From NCBI GenBank assembly GCA_013812985.1, contig JACCSN010000722.1, positions 1 to 16,957 on the forward strand: a DNA stretch of 16,957 bases. The letters are read 5' to 3'. The DNA is from Hyphomicrobiales bacterium. GTDB taxonomy: Bacteria > Pseudomonadota > Alphaproteobacteria > Rhizobiales > Afifellaceae. Made by a program: the position numbers and the translations under genes. Within the stretch, counting starts at the first letter, position 1; each line of letters opens with the position of its first letter. The notes under the pieces are model-generated. The model ran no database searches. It was not told the DNA's origin and was given only the letters and a program-made list of their open reading frames with translations. This document shows, one piece after another, positions 1-7,525 of the stretch.

Positions 1-83
1 CTTCAAGGCACCTGCCGTCCCCTCGCGTTGCTTATGCCTGCGTCCAGGCCCACGAACGTAGCTGGCCGTCGGAGATCAGTGTG

Positions 84-959
84 ATGAGTGAGAGCGGACC
101 GATCCAGGCGCCCAAGAACGTCCGGCACTTCAAGGAGCCGACCCTGGTCCCACGCCGAGAGGCGGTCCGGTTCCTGTGGGGAGACGAGGATTCGCGTTTC
201 GTCCCGGACCTCATCTACGGACGCGGCGACCGTTTGGCTGGCCTCATCTACAAGCTCGGCCCGGGCGAGCTGTTCAGATCGTCGAAGACATGGCGGCCGA
301 TCTACGATCAGGACCGCTACTATTATGTCGTGCAAGGCGAGCTGACGATTCAGGACCCGGAAAACGGCGATGTCGCCGTAGCGCGCGCCGGCGAAGCCGT
401 CTACTGGCGCGGCGCCCGATACCATTATGGCTACAATTTCGGCACGGAAGAGACCTTCGTCCTGGATTGGTATGCCCCGCAGGATCGAGCGGCCAACGTG
501 CCTGAAGTCGAGGCGTCGGCGCGGAAGCGCGAACCGGGAGACTATCGTTCGGGACGAAGCGATCTACTCGGCAAATGGCCCACCGGCGCGCTCAAGGACC
601 TTCAGGACAGATATGAACAGGGCCGAATGGTCACGCTCCGCAAGGAGACGGCGCTGCATTTCGTCCATGGCGACGTCAACCCGGTCCTCATGACGCTCTA
701 CGCCTCGACCGAGGCGCTGACCGCCGGAACCTTCGAGATCAGGCCATCGGTGATGGCGGAAGTCGAAGTGCATCCGGGCGACGAGGTGCTCTTCGCGCTC
801 GAGGGCTCTGTCCACGTCTACCTGCCGGAAACCTACGACTGGTTCGAGCTGCATCCTCTCGACTGCCTGTTCCTGCCGGAGGGAACGCCGCATCGCTACT
901 GCAACAATGGGGCGACGATGGCGAAAGCGGCCTTCTGCGTGACGCCGCGCTACCGGTAG
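84..959 (+). CDS. Bicupin domain protein
   Basis: A 291-residue protein with two cupin (beta-barrel) domains and no signal peptide, so probably cytoplasmic. The C-terminal cupin is well formed: a first motif around residues 225-245 (EVEVHPGDEVLFALEG) and a second motif ending PEGTPHRYCNNG near residues 263-275, whose His is the usual metal ligand. The N-terminal cupin (about residues 50-130) has the fold signature YYYVVQGE but lacks the HxH metal pair, so it is probably structural. Bicupins include isomerases, lyases and dioxygenases acting on small acids or sugars; the reaction here is not identifiable. ATG at 84 follows GGAG (71-74) by 9 bases; GTG at 81 is an equally close alternative adding one residue. 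It precedes the regulator gene in the same orientation, which suggests membership of the same catabolic locus. Confidence 0.85.
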   Translation: MSESGPIQAPKNVRHFKEPTLVPRREAVRFLWGDEDSRFVPDLIYGRGDRLAGLIYKLGPGELFRSSKTWRPIYDQDRYYYVVQGELTIQDPENGDVAVARAGEAVYWRGARYHYGYNFGTEETFVLDWYAPQDRAANVPEVEASARKREPGDYRSGRSDLLGKWPTGALKDLQDRYEQGRMVTLRKETALHFVHGDVNPVLMTLYASTEALTAGTFEIRPSVMAEVEVHPGDEVLFALEGSVHVYLPETYDWFELHPLDCLFLPEGTPHRYCNNGATMAKAAFCVTPRYR

Positions 960-1087
960 CCGGCAGTCTCGCCCGAGCCAGGTTGACCGGCCGGGCCAGA
1001 GCTTCTTAGATGGAGCGCCGCAGGCGGCTGGTCGCGATCGGCCGCTCTCGCGATCGTCACGCGCCGGAGCTGGAACGGTAATCTCGA
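960..1087. other. Intergenic gap upstream of the regulator gene
   Basis: 128 bases with no ORF of note. The visible structure is an exact 9-base direct repeat, TCGCGATCG, at 1032-1040 and 1048-1056 (16 bases apart), each copy containing the palindromes TCGCGA and CGATCG. It lies 31-56 bases before the regulator start codon, where an autoregulatory site or core promoter would be expected. No clear -35/-10 pair and no T-tract terminator are visible. Confidence 0.3.
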
Positions 1088-2113
1088 ATGGCAGCCAGGC
1101 TGGCCGGTGATTTGCCGCGCAACATCGGCTTTCTGCTCATCCCGGGATTCTCCCTGCTTGCGCTCAGCTCCGCGATCGAGCCGCTACGTCTCGCCAACCA
1201 GTTGCTCGGGCAGCGGCATTATGCCTGGCGTATCCTGACCGGCGACGGTCAGCCTGCCCGGGCGAGCTGTGGGATGACGATCACCGCGGACGGCAAGGCA
1301 GGCCAGCAGGTTGATCAGGATAATCCATCCTGCCTGTTCGTGATCGCCGGTTTCGATCCCTGGCCCCAGCCCGATCTGCATTTGAAGAGCTGGCTGCGAT
1401 TTCTTGACCGGCGGGGAACGATTCTCGGCGCGGTCGACACCGGCGCGTTCCTGCTCGCCTCCGCCGAGCTTCTCGGCGAGACCCGCACCGTCCTGCACTG
1501 GGAGAGCGCGGCGGCGTTTTCGGAGTTGTTCCCGGAGGTCAGCGTCTCCGAGGAGCTCTATGAGATCGACGAGCGGCGGCTTCTCTGCGCGGGCGGAGCC
1601 GCCGTGCTGGACATGATGATCGCTCTCATCGAGAAAACGCACGGCCCCGGTCTGGCCTCCGGCATCGCCGAGCGCCTGATCTATGGACGGAACCGTGCGC
1701 CCGCTCAGGAACAGCGCCTGGCGCTGAGGGATCGTGTCCGCCTGAACGACCCTGACGTGCTCCGCGCGATCACCGTGATGGAAAACAGAATCGAGACGAC
1801 CTGCAGCATCTCGCATATCGCGTCGTCCGCGAACGTCTCCAAACGGACGCTTGAGCGCAAGTTTCGTCAGCATTTCAACCAGACCCCAAAACAGGTCTAT
1901 CTGCAGTGTCGCCTGGACCATGCCCGACGATTGCTCCGGCACAGTGATCTCAGGGTCCGCGAGATCGCGATGGCGTGCGGATTTTCCTCGATCTCCTATT
2001 TTTGCCGGGCCTATAAGCGCGGCTTCAGCGTCAAGCCGGGCAGCGACCGCCGCCTTGACTATGCGCTGGTCGAGCCGGGCGCCGAGCCTGGCCTCGCAAT
2101 CCAGGCCAATTGA
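1088..2113 (+). CDS. GlxA family transcriptional regulator (DJ-1/PfpI + AraC HTH)
   Basis: A 341-residue cytoplasmic regulator, the usual length for the GlxA/CdhR/GbdR group. The N-terminal DJ-1/PfpI-like domain spans about residues 12-180 (NIGFLLIPGFSLLALSSAIEP at the start). In the nucleophile-elbow region (VDTGAFLLASAELL) the catalytic Cys is absent, as is normal for these sensor domains. The C-terminal AraC-type double helix-turn-helix spans about residues 235-325, with recognition regions ISHIASSANVSKRTLERKF and VREIAMACGFSSISYFCRAYKRGF. Characterised relatives activate catabolic genes for glycine betaine, carnitine and other quaternary amines, which agrees with the betaine-type importer directly downstream. 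It probably controls the operon starting at 2297 through the tandem repeat at 2144-2176. The ATG at 1088 has only a weak GGAACGG about 9 bases upstream. No symbol is assigned because the ligand is unknown. Confidence 0.9.
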   Translation: MAARLAGDLPRNIGFLLIPGFSLLALSSAIEPLRLANQLLGQRHYAWRILTGDGQPARASCGMTITADGKAGQQVDQDNPSCLFVIAGFDPWPQPDLHLKSWLRFLDRRGTILGAVDTGAFLLASAELLGETRTVLHWESAAAFSELFPEVSVSEELYEIDERRLLCAGGAAVLDMMIALIEKTHGPGLASGIAERLIYGRNRAPAQEQRLALRDRVRLNDPDVLRAITVMENRIETTCSISHIASSANVSKRTLERKFRQHFNQTPKQVYLQCRLDHARRLLRHSDLRVREIAMACGFSSISYFCRAYKRGFSVKPGSDRRLDYALVEPGAEPGLAIQAN

Positions 2114-2143
2114 GCCATGGAAAGTTTCAGCCGGCCGGGCGCC

Positions 2144-2176
2144 GCTTTGGCCCAAAAAGCCTAAGTTTTGGCGCAA
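2144..2176 (+). promoter_or_regulatory. Tandem 12-base direct repeat, likely activator site
   Basis: Two copies of G[CT]TTTGGC[CG]CAA, at 2144-2155 and 2165-2176, match at 10 of 12 positions and start exactly 21 bases apart, two helical turns. AraC-family activators commonly bind such tandem half-sites next to or overlapping the -35 region. The repeat lies between the AraC-type regulator gene and the transport operon, and no good consensus sigma-70 promoter follows it (the best -10-like string is CACTAT at 2205-2210), as expected for an activator-dependent promoter. The rest of the 2114-2296 leader shows nothing firmer. Function is inferred. Confidence 0.45.
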
Positions 2177-2283
2177 GCGGGCAATAAGTTCCGGATGCAA
2201 ATGACACTATCGGCGGTGCGCGGCAGGGAACGACGGGGGGCGGGCCACGCTGTCAATGAACCGGAGTGTGGCAGATCCGGGTT

Positions 2284-2290
2284 GAGGGAG
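2284..2290 (+). promoter_or_regulatory. Strong ribosome binding site fixing the start of the binding-protein gene
   Basis: GAGGGAG lies 6 bases before the ATG at 2297. It is the best Shine-Dalgarno match in the operon and selects 2297 over the upstream in-frame start at 2168, which would put 43 residues with no signal-peptide character before the export signal. Confidence 0.7.
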
Positions 2291-2296
2291 ATTCCG

Positions 2297-3280
2297 ATGA
2301 ACAGGTCTTGGAAGTTTCTTGTCGGCGCCAGCGTCGCCGCGGCCATATCGGCTTCAGCGCTTACCGCCGCTCCGACGTGGGCGGCCACGGTGCCGGAATC
2401 CAGTGATCCGATTGTCTTGAGCAAGCTCGACTGGACCGGCCAGTTCGTCACGACGGAGGTCGCAGCCGAGATCCTGAGGCGGATGGGCTACACCGTCGAG
2501 CTTTTGCAGACGCCTCAGGTCCCGATGATCGACGCCATGGCGGAGGGCCAGATCTCCGCTTCGCTGGAGAACTGGTATCAGGTGCTCGCCGTGCAGTACG
2601 AAGCTGCGACCGAAGCGGGCCGGCTGGAAAAGCTCGGACCGACCGGCCTGGTCGGCTCCGAAGGCTGGTACTATCCGGCCTACGTCGAGGAAAAATGCCC
2701 GGGCCTGCCCGATTGGCAAGCGCTGAAGGACTGCGCGGAGATTTTCGCAACCGCCGACACCGCCCCGAAAGGGCGCGTGCTCGATTATCCGGCGGAATGG
2801 AACGCCGACGCCCAGGCTTGGATCGACGCGCTTGGCCTGGAATTCGTCGCGGCGCCGTCCGGCGGCGAGGGCTCGACGGCCGCCGAGCTGAGATCGGCCA
2901 CCGCCAGGCAGGAGCCCATCATCCTGCAATGGTGGGAGCCGACCTGGGTGGCGACGCAGTTCGATCTGAAGCAGGTGAAGGCCGATGCCGCGGGAGAGGC
3001 TTGCGCCAAGGGCAAGGAAGCCGGGATCGAGACCCGCAAGTCGTTCGACTGCACCGGCGAGGTCATCGAGATCGCCAAGCTGGCCTGGCCCGGCCTGAAG
3101 GAGAAATGGCCGGCCGCTTACCGCTTCCTCTCCGCCTTCCAGATGACGAATGAGTGGCAGGGCCCGATGGCGATGGCGGTCGAGACGGAGAATCGCGAGC
3201 CGGCGGACTTGGCCAAGGAATGGGTCGACCAGAACGAGGCGATCTGGAAGCCCTGGGTCGACGCTGCGATGCAGGAGTGA
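2297..3280 (+). CDS. Glycine betaine/proline-type ABC transporter substrate-binding protein
   Basis: A 327-residue periplasmic binding protein of the OpuAC/ProX class. Residues 1-30 form a Sec signal peptide (MNRSWKF, hydrophobic core, TWA cleavage site near residue 29); there is no lipobox Cys, so it should be soluble in the periplasm. Tryptophans at about 93 (LENWYQ), 124 (GWYYP) and 212, 213 and 217 (QWWEPTW) resemble the aromatic cage that holds quaternary ammonium groups in this family. Four Cys (about 134, 146, 236 and 252) could form two disulfides. The next gene starts after a 1-base gap, so it is the first gene of the importer cassette. The family predicts a betaine-like ligand, but the enzymes downstream are of acid-sugar type, so the true ligand is open. 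Confidence 0.92.
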   Translation: MNRSWKFLVGASVAAAISASALTAAPTWAATVPESSDPIVLSKLDWTGQFVTTEVAAEILRRMGYTVELLQTPQVPMIDAMAEGQISASLENWYQVLAVQYEAATEAGRLEKLGPTGLVGSEGWYYPAYVEEKCPGLPDWQALKDCAEIFATADTAPKGRVLDYPAEWNADAQAWIDALGLEFVAAPSGGEGSTAAELRSATARQEPIILQWWEPTWVATQFDLKQVKADAAGEACAKGKEAGIETRKSFDCTGEVIEIAKLAWPGLKEKWPAAYRFLSAFQMTNEWQGPMAMAVETENREPADLAKEWVDQNEAIWKPWVDAAMQE

Positions 3281-3281
3281 C

Positions 3282-4412
3282 ATGGCGAGGGCGGCGGCCG
3301 GCATTCTGGATCGGCAGCCCCTGAGATCGCCGGCATCCGATCCACGCCGGCGGTCCCTCGCAACGATGTCGAGCGAGCCGCGCCTCAGCTGCCGCAAGCT
3401 TTGGAAGGTTTACGGGACCGATGCGGCCGTGGGGCTCCGTGCGGCGGAGGGATCCGCGGCCGGCGATGTGATCGCGACCATCGCATCCTTGCGGGATCGG
3501 GGCTGCGTGCCGGCGGCGTGCGACGTGAGCTTCGACGTCCGCCCCGGCGAGATCTTCGTGATCATGGGGCTGTCCGGGTCCGGCAAGTCGACCGTCATCC
3601 GCTGCCTGTCCCGGCTGGTCGAGCCGACGGCCGGCGAGATCCTGATCGACGGGCAGGACATCCTGGCGCTGTCGGACTCAGCGCTCATCGACCTCCGGCG
3701 GCATCGGATGGGAATGGTCTTTCAGAATTTTGGCCTCATGCCGCACATGACCGTCCTGGAGAACGTCGCCTATCCGCTCAGGGTGCAAGGCCTGGCGCGC
3801 ATGGAGCGGACCGGGCGGGCCATGGAGACGATCGAGCTCGTCGGGCTTCGCGGCCGCGAAGCGAGCTATCCGCGCGAGCTGTCAGGCGGCATGCAGCAGC
3901 GTGTGGGGATCGCCCGCAGCCTCGCCGTGAACCCGGAGATCTGGTTTCTGGACGAGCCGTTCAGCGCGCTCGATCCGCTGATCCGGCGGCAGATGCAGGA
4001 CGAGTTCCTCCGGCTGCAATCCGTCCTGAAGAAGTCCATCGTGTTCATCACCCATGATTTTCTTGAAGCCATCCGGCTCGCGGATCGGGTGGCGATCATG
4101 CGCGACGGCTGCATCGTCCAGATCGGCACGGCCGCGCAGCTCGTCCTTGAGCCGGCCGATTCCTACGTCGCCGAATTCACCCGCGAGGTCCCGCGCGGAA
4201 AAATCGTCACGGCGCGCGATATCCTTGAACCGGCGGGTGGGCCGATCGACCCCGAAGGCGGAGTGGGCGAAGGCGAGACCTTGGAGGTTCTGCTGCAACT
4301 TTTCGCCGGCCGGCGGCAGCCCATTCCGGTCGTGAGCGAATCCGGCGCGGTCATCGGCCAAGTAAGCCTGGACCGGGCGCTGTCGGCGCTCTCGCCGGAC
4401 CGGGGCCGCTGA
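3282..4412 (+). CDS. Glycine betaine/proline-type ABC transporter ATP-binding protein
   Basis: The ATPase that powers the importer, at the inner face of the cytoplasmic membrane; 376 residues from ATG 3282. Visible motifs: Walker A GLSGSGKST (about residues 96-104), signature LSGGMQQRVG (200-209), Walker B with D224-E225 in FLDEPFSALDP, and H-loop His about 258 (FITHDF). The C-terminal extension after about residue 290 resembles the degenerate CBS-like tail of ProV/OpuAA proteins. A segment of about 20 residues after KVYG separates the first two strands, as in ProV-type ATPases. The start is uncertain: 3282 has GGAG overlapping the previous stop region, but ATG at 3366 (MSSEPRL) matches the usual family N-terminus better and gives 348 residues. 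One base separates it from each neighbour. Confidence 0.93.
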   Translation: MARAAAGILDRQPLRSPASDPRRRSLATMSSEPRLSCRKLWKVYGTDAAVGLRAAEGSAAGDVIATIASLRDRGCVPAACDVSFDVRPGEIFVIMGLSGSGKSTVIRCLSRLVEPTAGEILIDGQDILALSDSALIDLRRHRMGMVFQNFGLMPHMTVLENVAYPLRVQGLARMERTGRAMETIELVGLRGREASYPRELSGGMQQRVGIARSLAVNPEIWFLDEPFSALDPLIRRQMQDEFLRLQSVLKKSIVFITHDFLEAIRLADRVAIMRDGCIVQIGTAAQLVLEPADSYVAEFTREVPRGKIVTARDILEPAGGPIDPEGGVGEGETLEVLLQLFAGRRQPIPVVSESGAVIGQVSLDRALSALSPDRGR

Positions 4413-4413
4413 T

Positions 4414-6507
4414 ATGGCGAGGCTCGCGGCTGACATCGCCATCGAGCCGCGCCGCTCGGCCGACATCTCCTGGATCGGCCCGGCGCTTGCGGCGGTGGCC
4501 GCGCTCCTGGTTCTCGTCGCCGCCGAAAGGGGCCTGATCCGGCCGGCTCCGTCGGAGGCTGTCGTCCCTCTCGCCGATTGGCTCAGCGCCGCTCTGTCGT
4601 GGTTCTCGGCATCGTTTCGCGGCCTGTTCCGGGGCATGGCGGCATTGCTGGCGTGGCCTCTGGAATATTTCCGCATCGCCCTCACATGGCTGCCTTGGCC
4701 AACCCTGATCCTGATCTGCGCCGCGATCGGCTACGTCGCCGGCGGGCTGCGCCTCGCGCTCTTCTGCGCCGCCGCGCTCAGCTACACGGTGGTGACCGGC
4801 CTCTGGGAACCGACGGCCGTGACCTTGTCGCTGATCGCCGTGGCGGTGCCGCTGTCCGCCATGACCGGCCTTTTGCTCGGCATCCTCGCATTCCGTTCGC
4901 GGACCGCCTGGCGCGTGCTCGAGCCGATCCTCGACCTGATGCAGACGATCCCGACGCTCGCCTATCTGCTGCCGATCCTGGCGCTGTTCGGGATCGGTCC
5001 GATGGTGGCGGTGGTCGCGAGCGCCATCTACGCGATACCGCCGATGGTGCGCGCGGTAGTGCACGGGCTCCAGCGGGTGCCGCCGGACATCGTGGAATCG
5101 GGGACGATGTCAGGCTCGACGCGACGGCAGCTGCTCACCTGGGTCCTCCTCCCTTCGGCGATGCCGACTGTTCTGCTCGGGCTGAACCAGACCATCATGG
5201 CCGGTCTCAGCATGGTGGTGATCGCGTCCATGGTTGGCGGGGTCAGCGATATCGGCATCGAAGTCTACCAGACGATGAAGCAGGCGAAATTCGGCCAGAG
5301 CATCCTTGCCGGCGCCGTGATCGCCCTGCTGGCGATGATGATGGACCGCGTCAGCCGCGGCCTGGCGCTTCGTGGGGATGGACGGGACGGATCCACCTGG
5401 AGGCCGTCCAGGGCTGTTGTCATTGCGCTAGCGGCGGCGATCGTTGCAACGGCGGCTCTCGCTTCCGCGGTTCCCGCGCTCCGATCCTATCCTCAGGATT
5501 GGATCGTCTACCCGGCCCCGCTCCTCGATTCTGCGTTGGAATCGTTCACGCGGGTTGCCTTTCCGGTCACTTCGGCGCTGAAGAGCTGGACCGTCGCTTT
5601 CGTTCTCATGCCATTGAAGATCGGACTGCCGCAGGCCATTCGCCCGAGCGTCTGGGGCATCGAGATGAGCGACGCGGTGACCTATGCCTATGCGGCCCTG
5701 ATCGCCGCGGGGTGCCTCCTTCTCGTCCTAGCCTCGTTGCGGCGGCTGGCGATCTCGCTCGCGGTGCTGGCGGTCTTCTACTATTTCGGGACGACCGGCA
5801 CGCCGTGGCTGTTGACGATCGGCCTGATCTCGGCGCTGGGCTACTGGGTGGGCGGCTGGCGGCTGGGCTTGCTGGCGGTGGGCGGAATGACCTTCATCCT
5901 GCTCACCGGCAGCTGGGAAAGGGCGATGATCTCCCTCCAGCTTACCGCCGTCGGCGTGACGGTCTCATTCGTGCTCGGTTCGGCGATCGGCTTTTGGGCG
6001 GCGGGCAACGACCGCGTCTCGGCAATCGTCCGGCCGATCTGCGACACGCTGCAGACGATGCCGATCTTCGTGTTCCTCATCCCGGCGGTGATGGTTTTCC
6101 TGGTCGGCGAGTTCACCGCCCTCGTCGCGATCGTCCTCTACGCCATCGTGCCGCCGATACGATACGGCGAGCTCGGCATCCGCAACGTGCCTGGCGAACT
6201 GACGGAAGCCGCACGAATGATGGGCGTCACCCGCTGGCAGATGCTGTGGCAGGTCCAGCTGCCGGTCGCGCTGCCCGAAATCGCGCTCGGCCTGAACCAG
6301 ACGATCATGATGGCCCTGGCGATGGTCGTGGTCGCATCCCTGGTCGGCGCGCCGGGGCTTGGCCAGGACGTCATGGTGGCGCTCAGCCAGGCCAATGCCG
6401 GCCGCGGCCTGGTCGCCGGACTCTGCATCGCGATGCTGGCGATCGTCTTCGACCGGATCATCCAGTCCTGGAGCGCGGAGCGCAAACTCGCCCTCGGCCT
6501 GGCCTGA
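4414..6507 (+). CDS. Double-length betaine-type ABC transporter permease
   Basis: A 697-residue integral membrane protein with two complete BPD-type permease domains in tandem; ordinary ProW/OpuAB permeases are about 280-350 residues with one. Each half has several hydrophobic helices and an EAA-type cytoplasmic loop that contacts the ATPase: around residues 225-250 (SGTMSGSTRRQLLTWVLLP, then LGLNQTIMAGLSMVV) and 596-625 (EAARMMGVTRWQMLWQ, then LGLNQTIMMALAMVV). The shared LGLNQTIM and matching surroundings show that the halves are internal duplicates. The first EAA loop has SGTMSG where the second keeps the classic EAARMMG. A fused pair can supply both membrane subunits from one chain. Two-domain permeases are known in OpuA/ProW-type systems, so this is a recognised variant. 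Confidence 0.92.
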   Translation: MARLAADIAIEPRRSADISWIGPALAAVAALLVLVAAERGLIRPAPSEAVVPLADWLSAALSWFSASFRGLFRGMAALLAWPLEYFRIALTWLPWPTLILICAAIGYVAGGLRLALFCAAALSYTVVTGLWEPTAVTLSLIAVAVPLSAMTGLLLGILAFRSRTAWRVLEPILDLMQTIPTLAYLLPILALFGIGPMVAVVASAIYAIPPMVRAVVHGLQRVPPDIVESGTMSGSTRRQLLTWVLLPSAMPTVLLGLNQTIMAGLSMVVIASMVGGVSDIGIEVYQTMKQAKFGQSILAGAVIALLAMMMDRVSRGLALRGDGRDGSTWRPSRAVVIALAAAIVATAALASAVPALRSYPQDWIVYPAPLLDSALESFTRVAFPVTSALKSWTVAFVLMPLKIGLPQAIRPSVWGIEMSDAVTYAYAALIAAGCLLLVLASLRRLAISLAVLAVFYYFGTTGTPWLLTIGLISALGYWVGGWRLGLLAVGGMTFILLTGSWERAMISLQLTAVGVTVSFVLGSAIGFWAAGNDRVSAIVRPICDTLQTMPIFVFLIPAVMVFLVGEFTALVAIVLYAIVPPIRYGELGIRNVPGELTEAARMMGVTRWQMLWQVQLPVALPEIALGLNQTIMMALAMVVVASLVGAPGLGQDVMVALSQANAGRGLVAGLCIAMLAIVFDRIIQSWSAERKLALGLA

Positions 6508-6526
6508 TCCAATCCCCGGCTCTCCG

Positions 6527-7525
6527 ATGATCAGCACTGAACGCCCGCGGATCCGATCCGTCCTGGCCGTCGCCGATGCGCCGGGCGCGGATCTTTCCTT
6601 GATCCAACCGCAGGTCCCGGACATCCGGTTCGCCGCGTTGTTGCCGGGCGACGATGTGGAAGCCGTGCTGGAGCGAGTCCGGCCCGACGCCGTCTACTCC
6701 ATCCATAGCGCCGATTTTTCGCCAGCCATGCACCGGACCGCCGCATCTCATCCGACCGTTCGCTGGGTGCATGTCGGCGGCTCCGGATACGAGCACGTGC
6801 TGCCGGTTCCTTCCGACCGCCCTCTCACCCATTCGCCTGGGCTGCTGGCCGGCGCGCATGCCGAAACGGTGATCGGCGTCATCATCTCGTTGAACGCCAA
6901 TCTCCTGAAATATGTCGAGCAGCAGCGGCGGCGTGTCTGGGAGACGCACTTTTTCCGGCCGCTACGCGGTCAGACGCTGCTCATCGTCGGGCTCGGCCGG
7001 GTCGGCGTGGAAACGGCGCGGCTGGCGCGGCGGCTCGGCATGCGCGTCATCGGCATCAAGCGCGAAGCCGCGCCGCATCCGGACGCCGACGAAGTGGTCG
7101 GATATGACCGGCTGCATGAGGTGCTGAGCCAGGCGGACGTGGTCTCCGTCCACCTCCGCGTCGCGCCGGAGACCCGGCGCGTCTTCGATGAACGGGCCTT
7201 CGCGGCGATGCGAAGGGGCGCGATCTTCGTGAACACGGCGCGCGGCGCCGTGGTCGACGAGAGGGCGCTTGCCGCCGCGTTGAACGACGGCCGGATCGCA
7301 GCGGCTCATCTCGATGTGTTCGAGACGGAACCGCTGCCGACGGACAGCCCGCTCTGGAAAGTGCCAAATCTCCTGATCACGCCGCATGCCGCCGACAGTA
7401 TAGGCACTTGGCCGAAGCTCTTCGCCGACGCCTTCGCCGAGAACATCCGCCGCTGGCATGCGGGCGAGGAGCTGCTGAACCAGGTCTCTCCTGACCATGC
7501 CGTCGCTCGGAGCGACGCTTCGTGA
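6527..7525 (+). CDS. D-2-hydroxyacid dehydrogenase (NAD(P)-dependent)
   Basis: A 332-residue cytosolic oxidoreductase of the D-isomer-specific 2-hydroxyacid dehydrogenase family, nearest in style to glyoxylate/hydroxypyruvate reductases (GhrA-like). The Rossmann motif GLGRVG is at residues 155-160. The catalytic triad is visible: Arg239 (NTARG), Glu268 (FETEP) and His287 (TPHAA). In a catabolic operon it would interconvert a 2-oxoacid and a D-2-hydroxyacid, either the incoming substrate or an aldolase product; direction and substrate are not readable. ATG 6527 lies 19 bases after the permease stop; an in-frame upstream start at 6359 would run through the permease coding region and is rejected. 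Its stop overlaps the next gene's GTG (GTGA), implying translational coupling. Confidence 0.9.
   Translation: MISTERPRIRSVLAVADAPGADLSLIQPQVPDIRFAALLPGDDVEAVLERVRPDAVYSIHSADFSPAMHRTAASHPTVRWVHVGGSGYEHVLPVPSDRPLTHSPGLLAGAHAETVIGVIISLNANLLKYVEQQRRRVWETHFFRPLRGQTLLIVGLGRVGVETARLARRLGMRVIGIKREAAPHPDADEVVGYDRLHEVLSQADVVSVHLRVAPETRRVFDERAFAAMRRGAIFVNTARGAVVDERALAAALNDGRIAAAHLDVFETEPLPTDSPLWKVPNLLITPHAADSIGTWPKLFADAFAENIRRWHAGEELLNQVSPDHAVARSDAS

Noticed and set aside
2139..2174. GCGCC...GGCGC inverted repeat as a terminator after the regulator gene
   Set aside because: A stem of only 5 pairs with a loop of more than 20 bases and no T tract; the overlapping 21-base-period direct repeat explains the region better.
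2271..2287. TGGCAGATCCGGGTTGA as a sigma-54 promoter
   Set aside because: The -12 element does not match TTGCW at the required spacing, and it lies within a few bases of the ribosome binding site.
1184..3397. Long minus-strand frames across the regulator and binding-protein genes
   Set aside because: Antisense shadows with low-complexity, Arg-rich translations and no domain; the + strand frames have full family motifs.
4578..6530. A 650-codon + strand frame inside the permease gene
   Set aside because: The protein is Arg/Asp/Gly-rich with no membrane segments or domains, whereas the overlapping frame encodes a clear two-domain permease.
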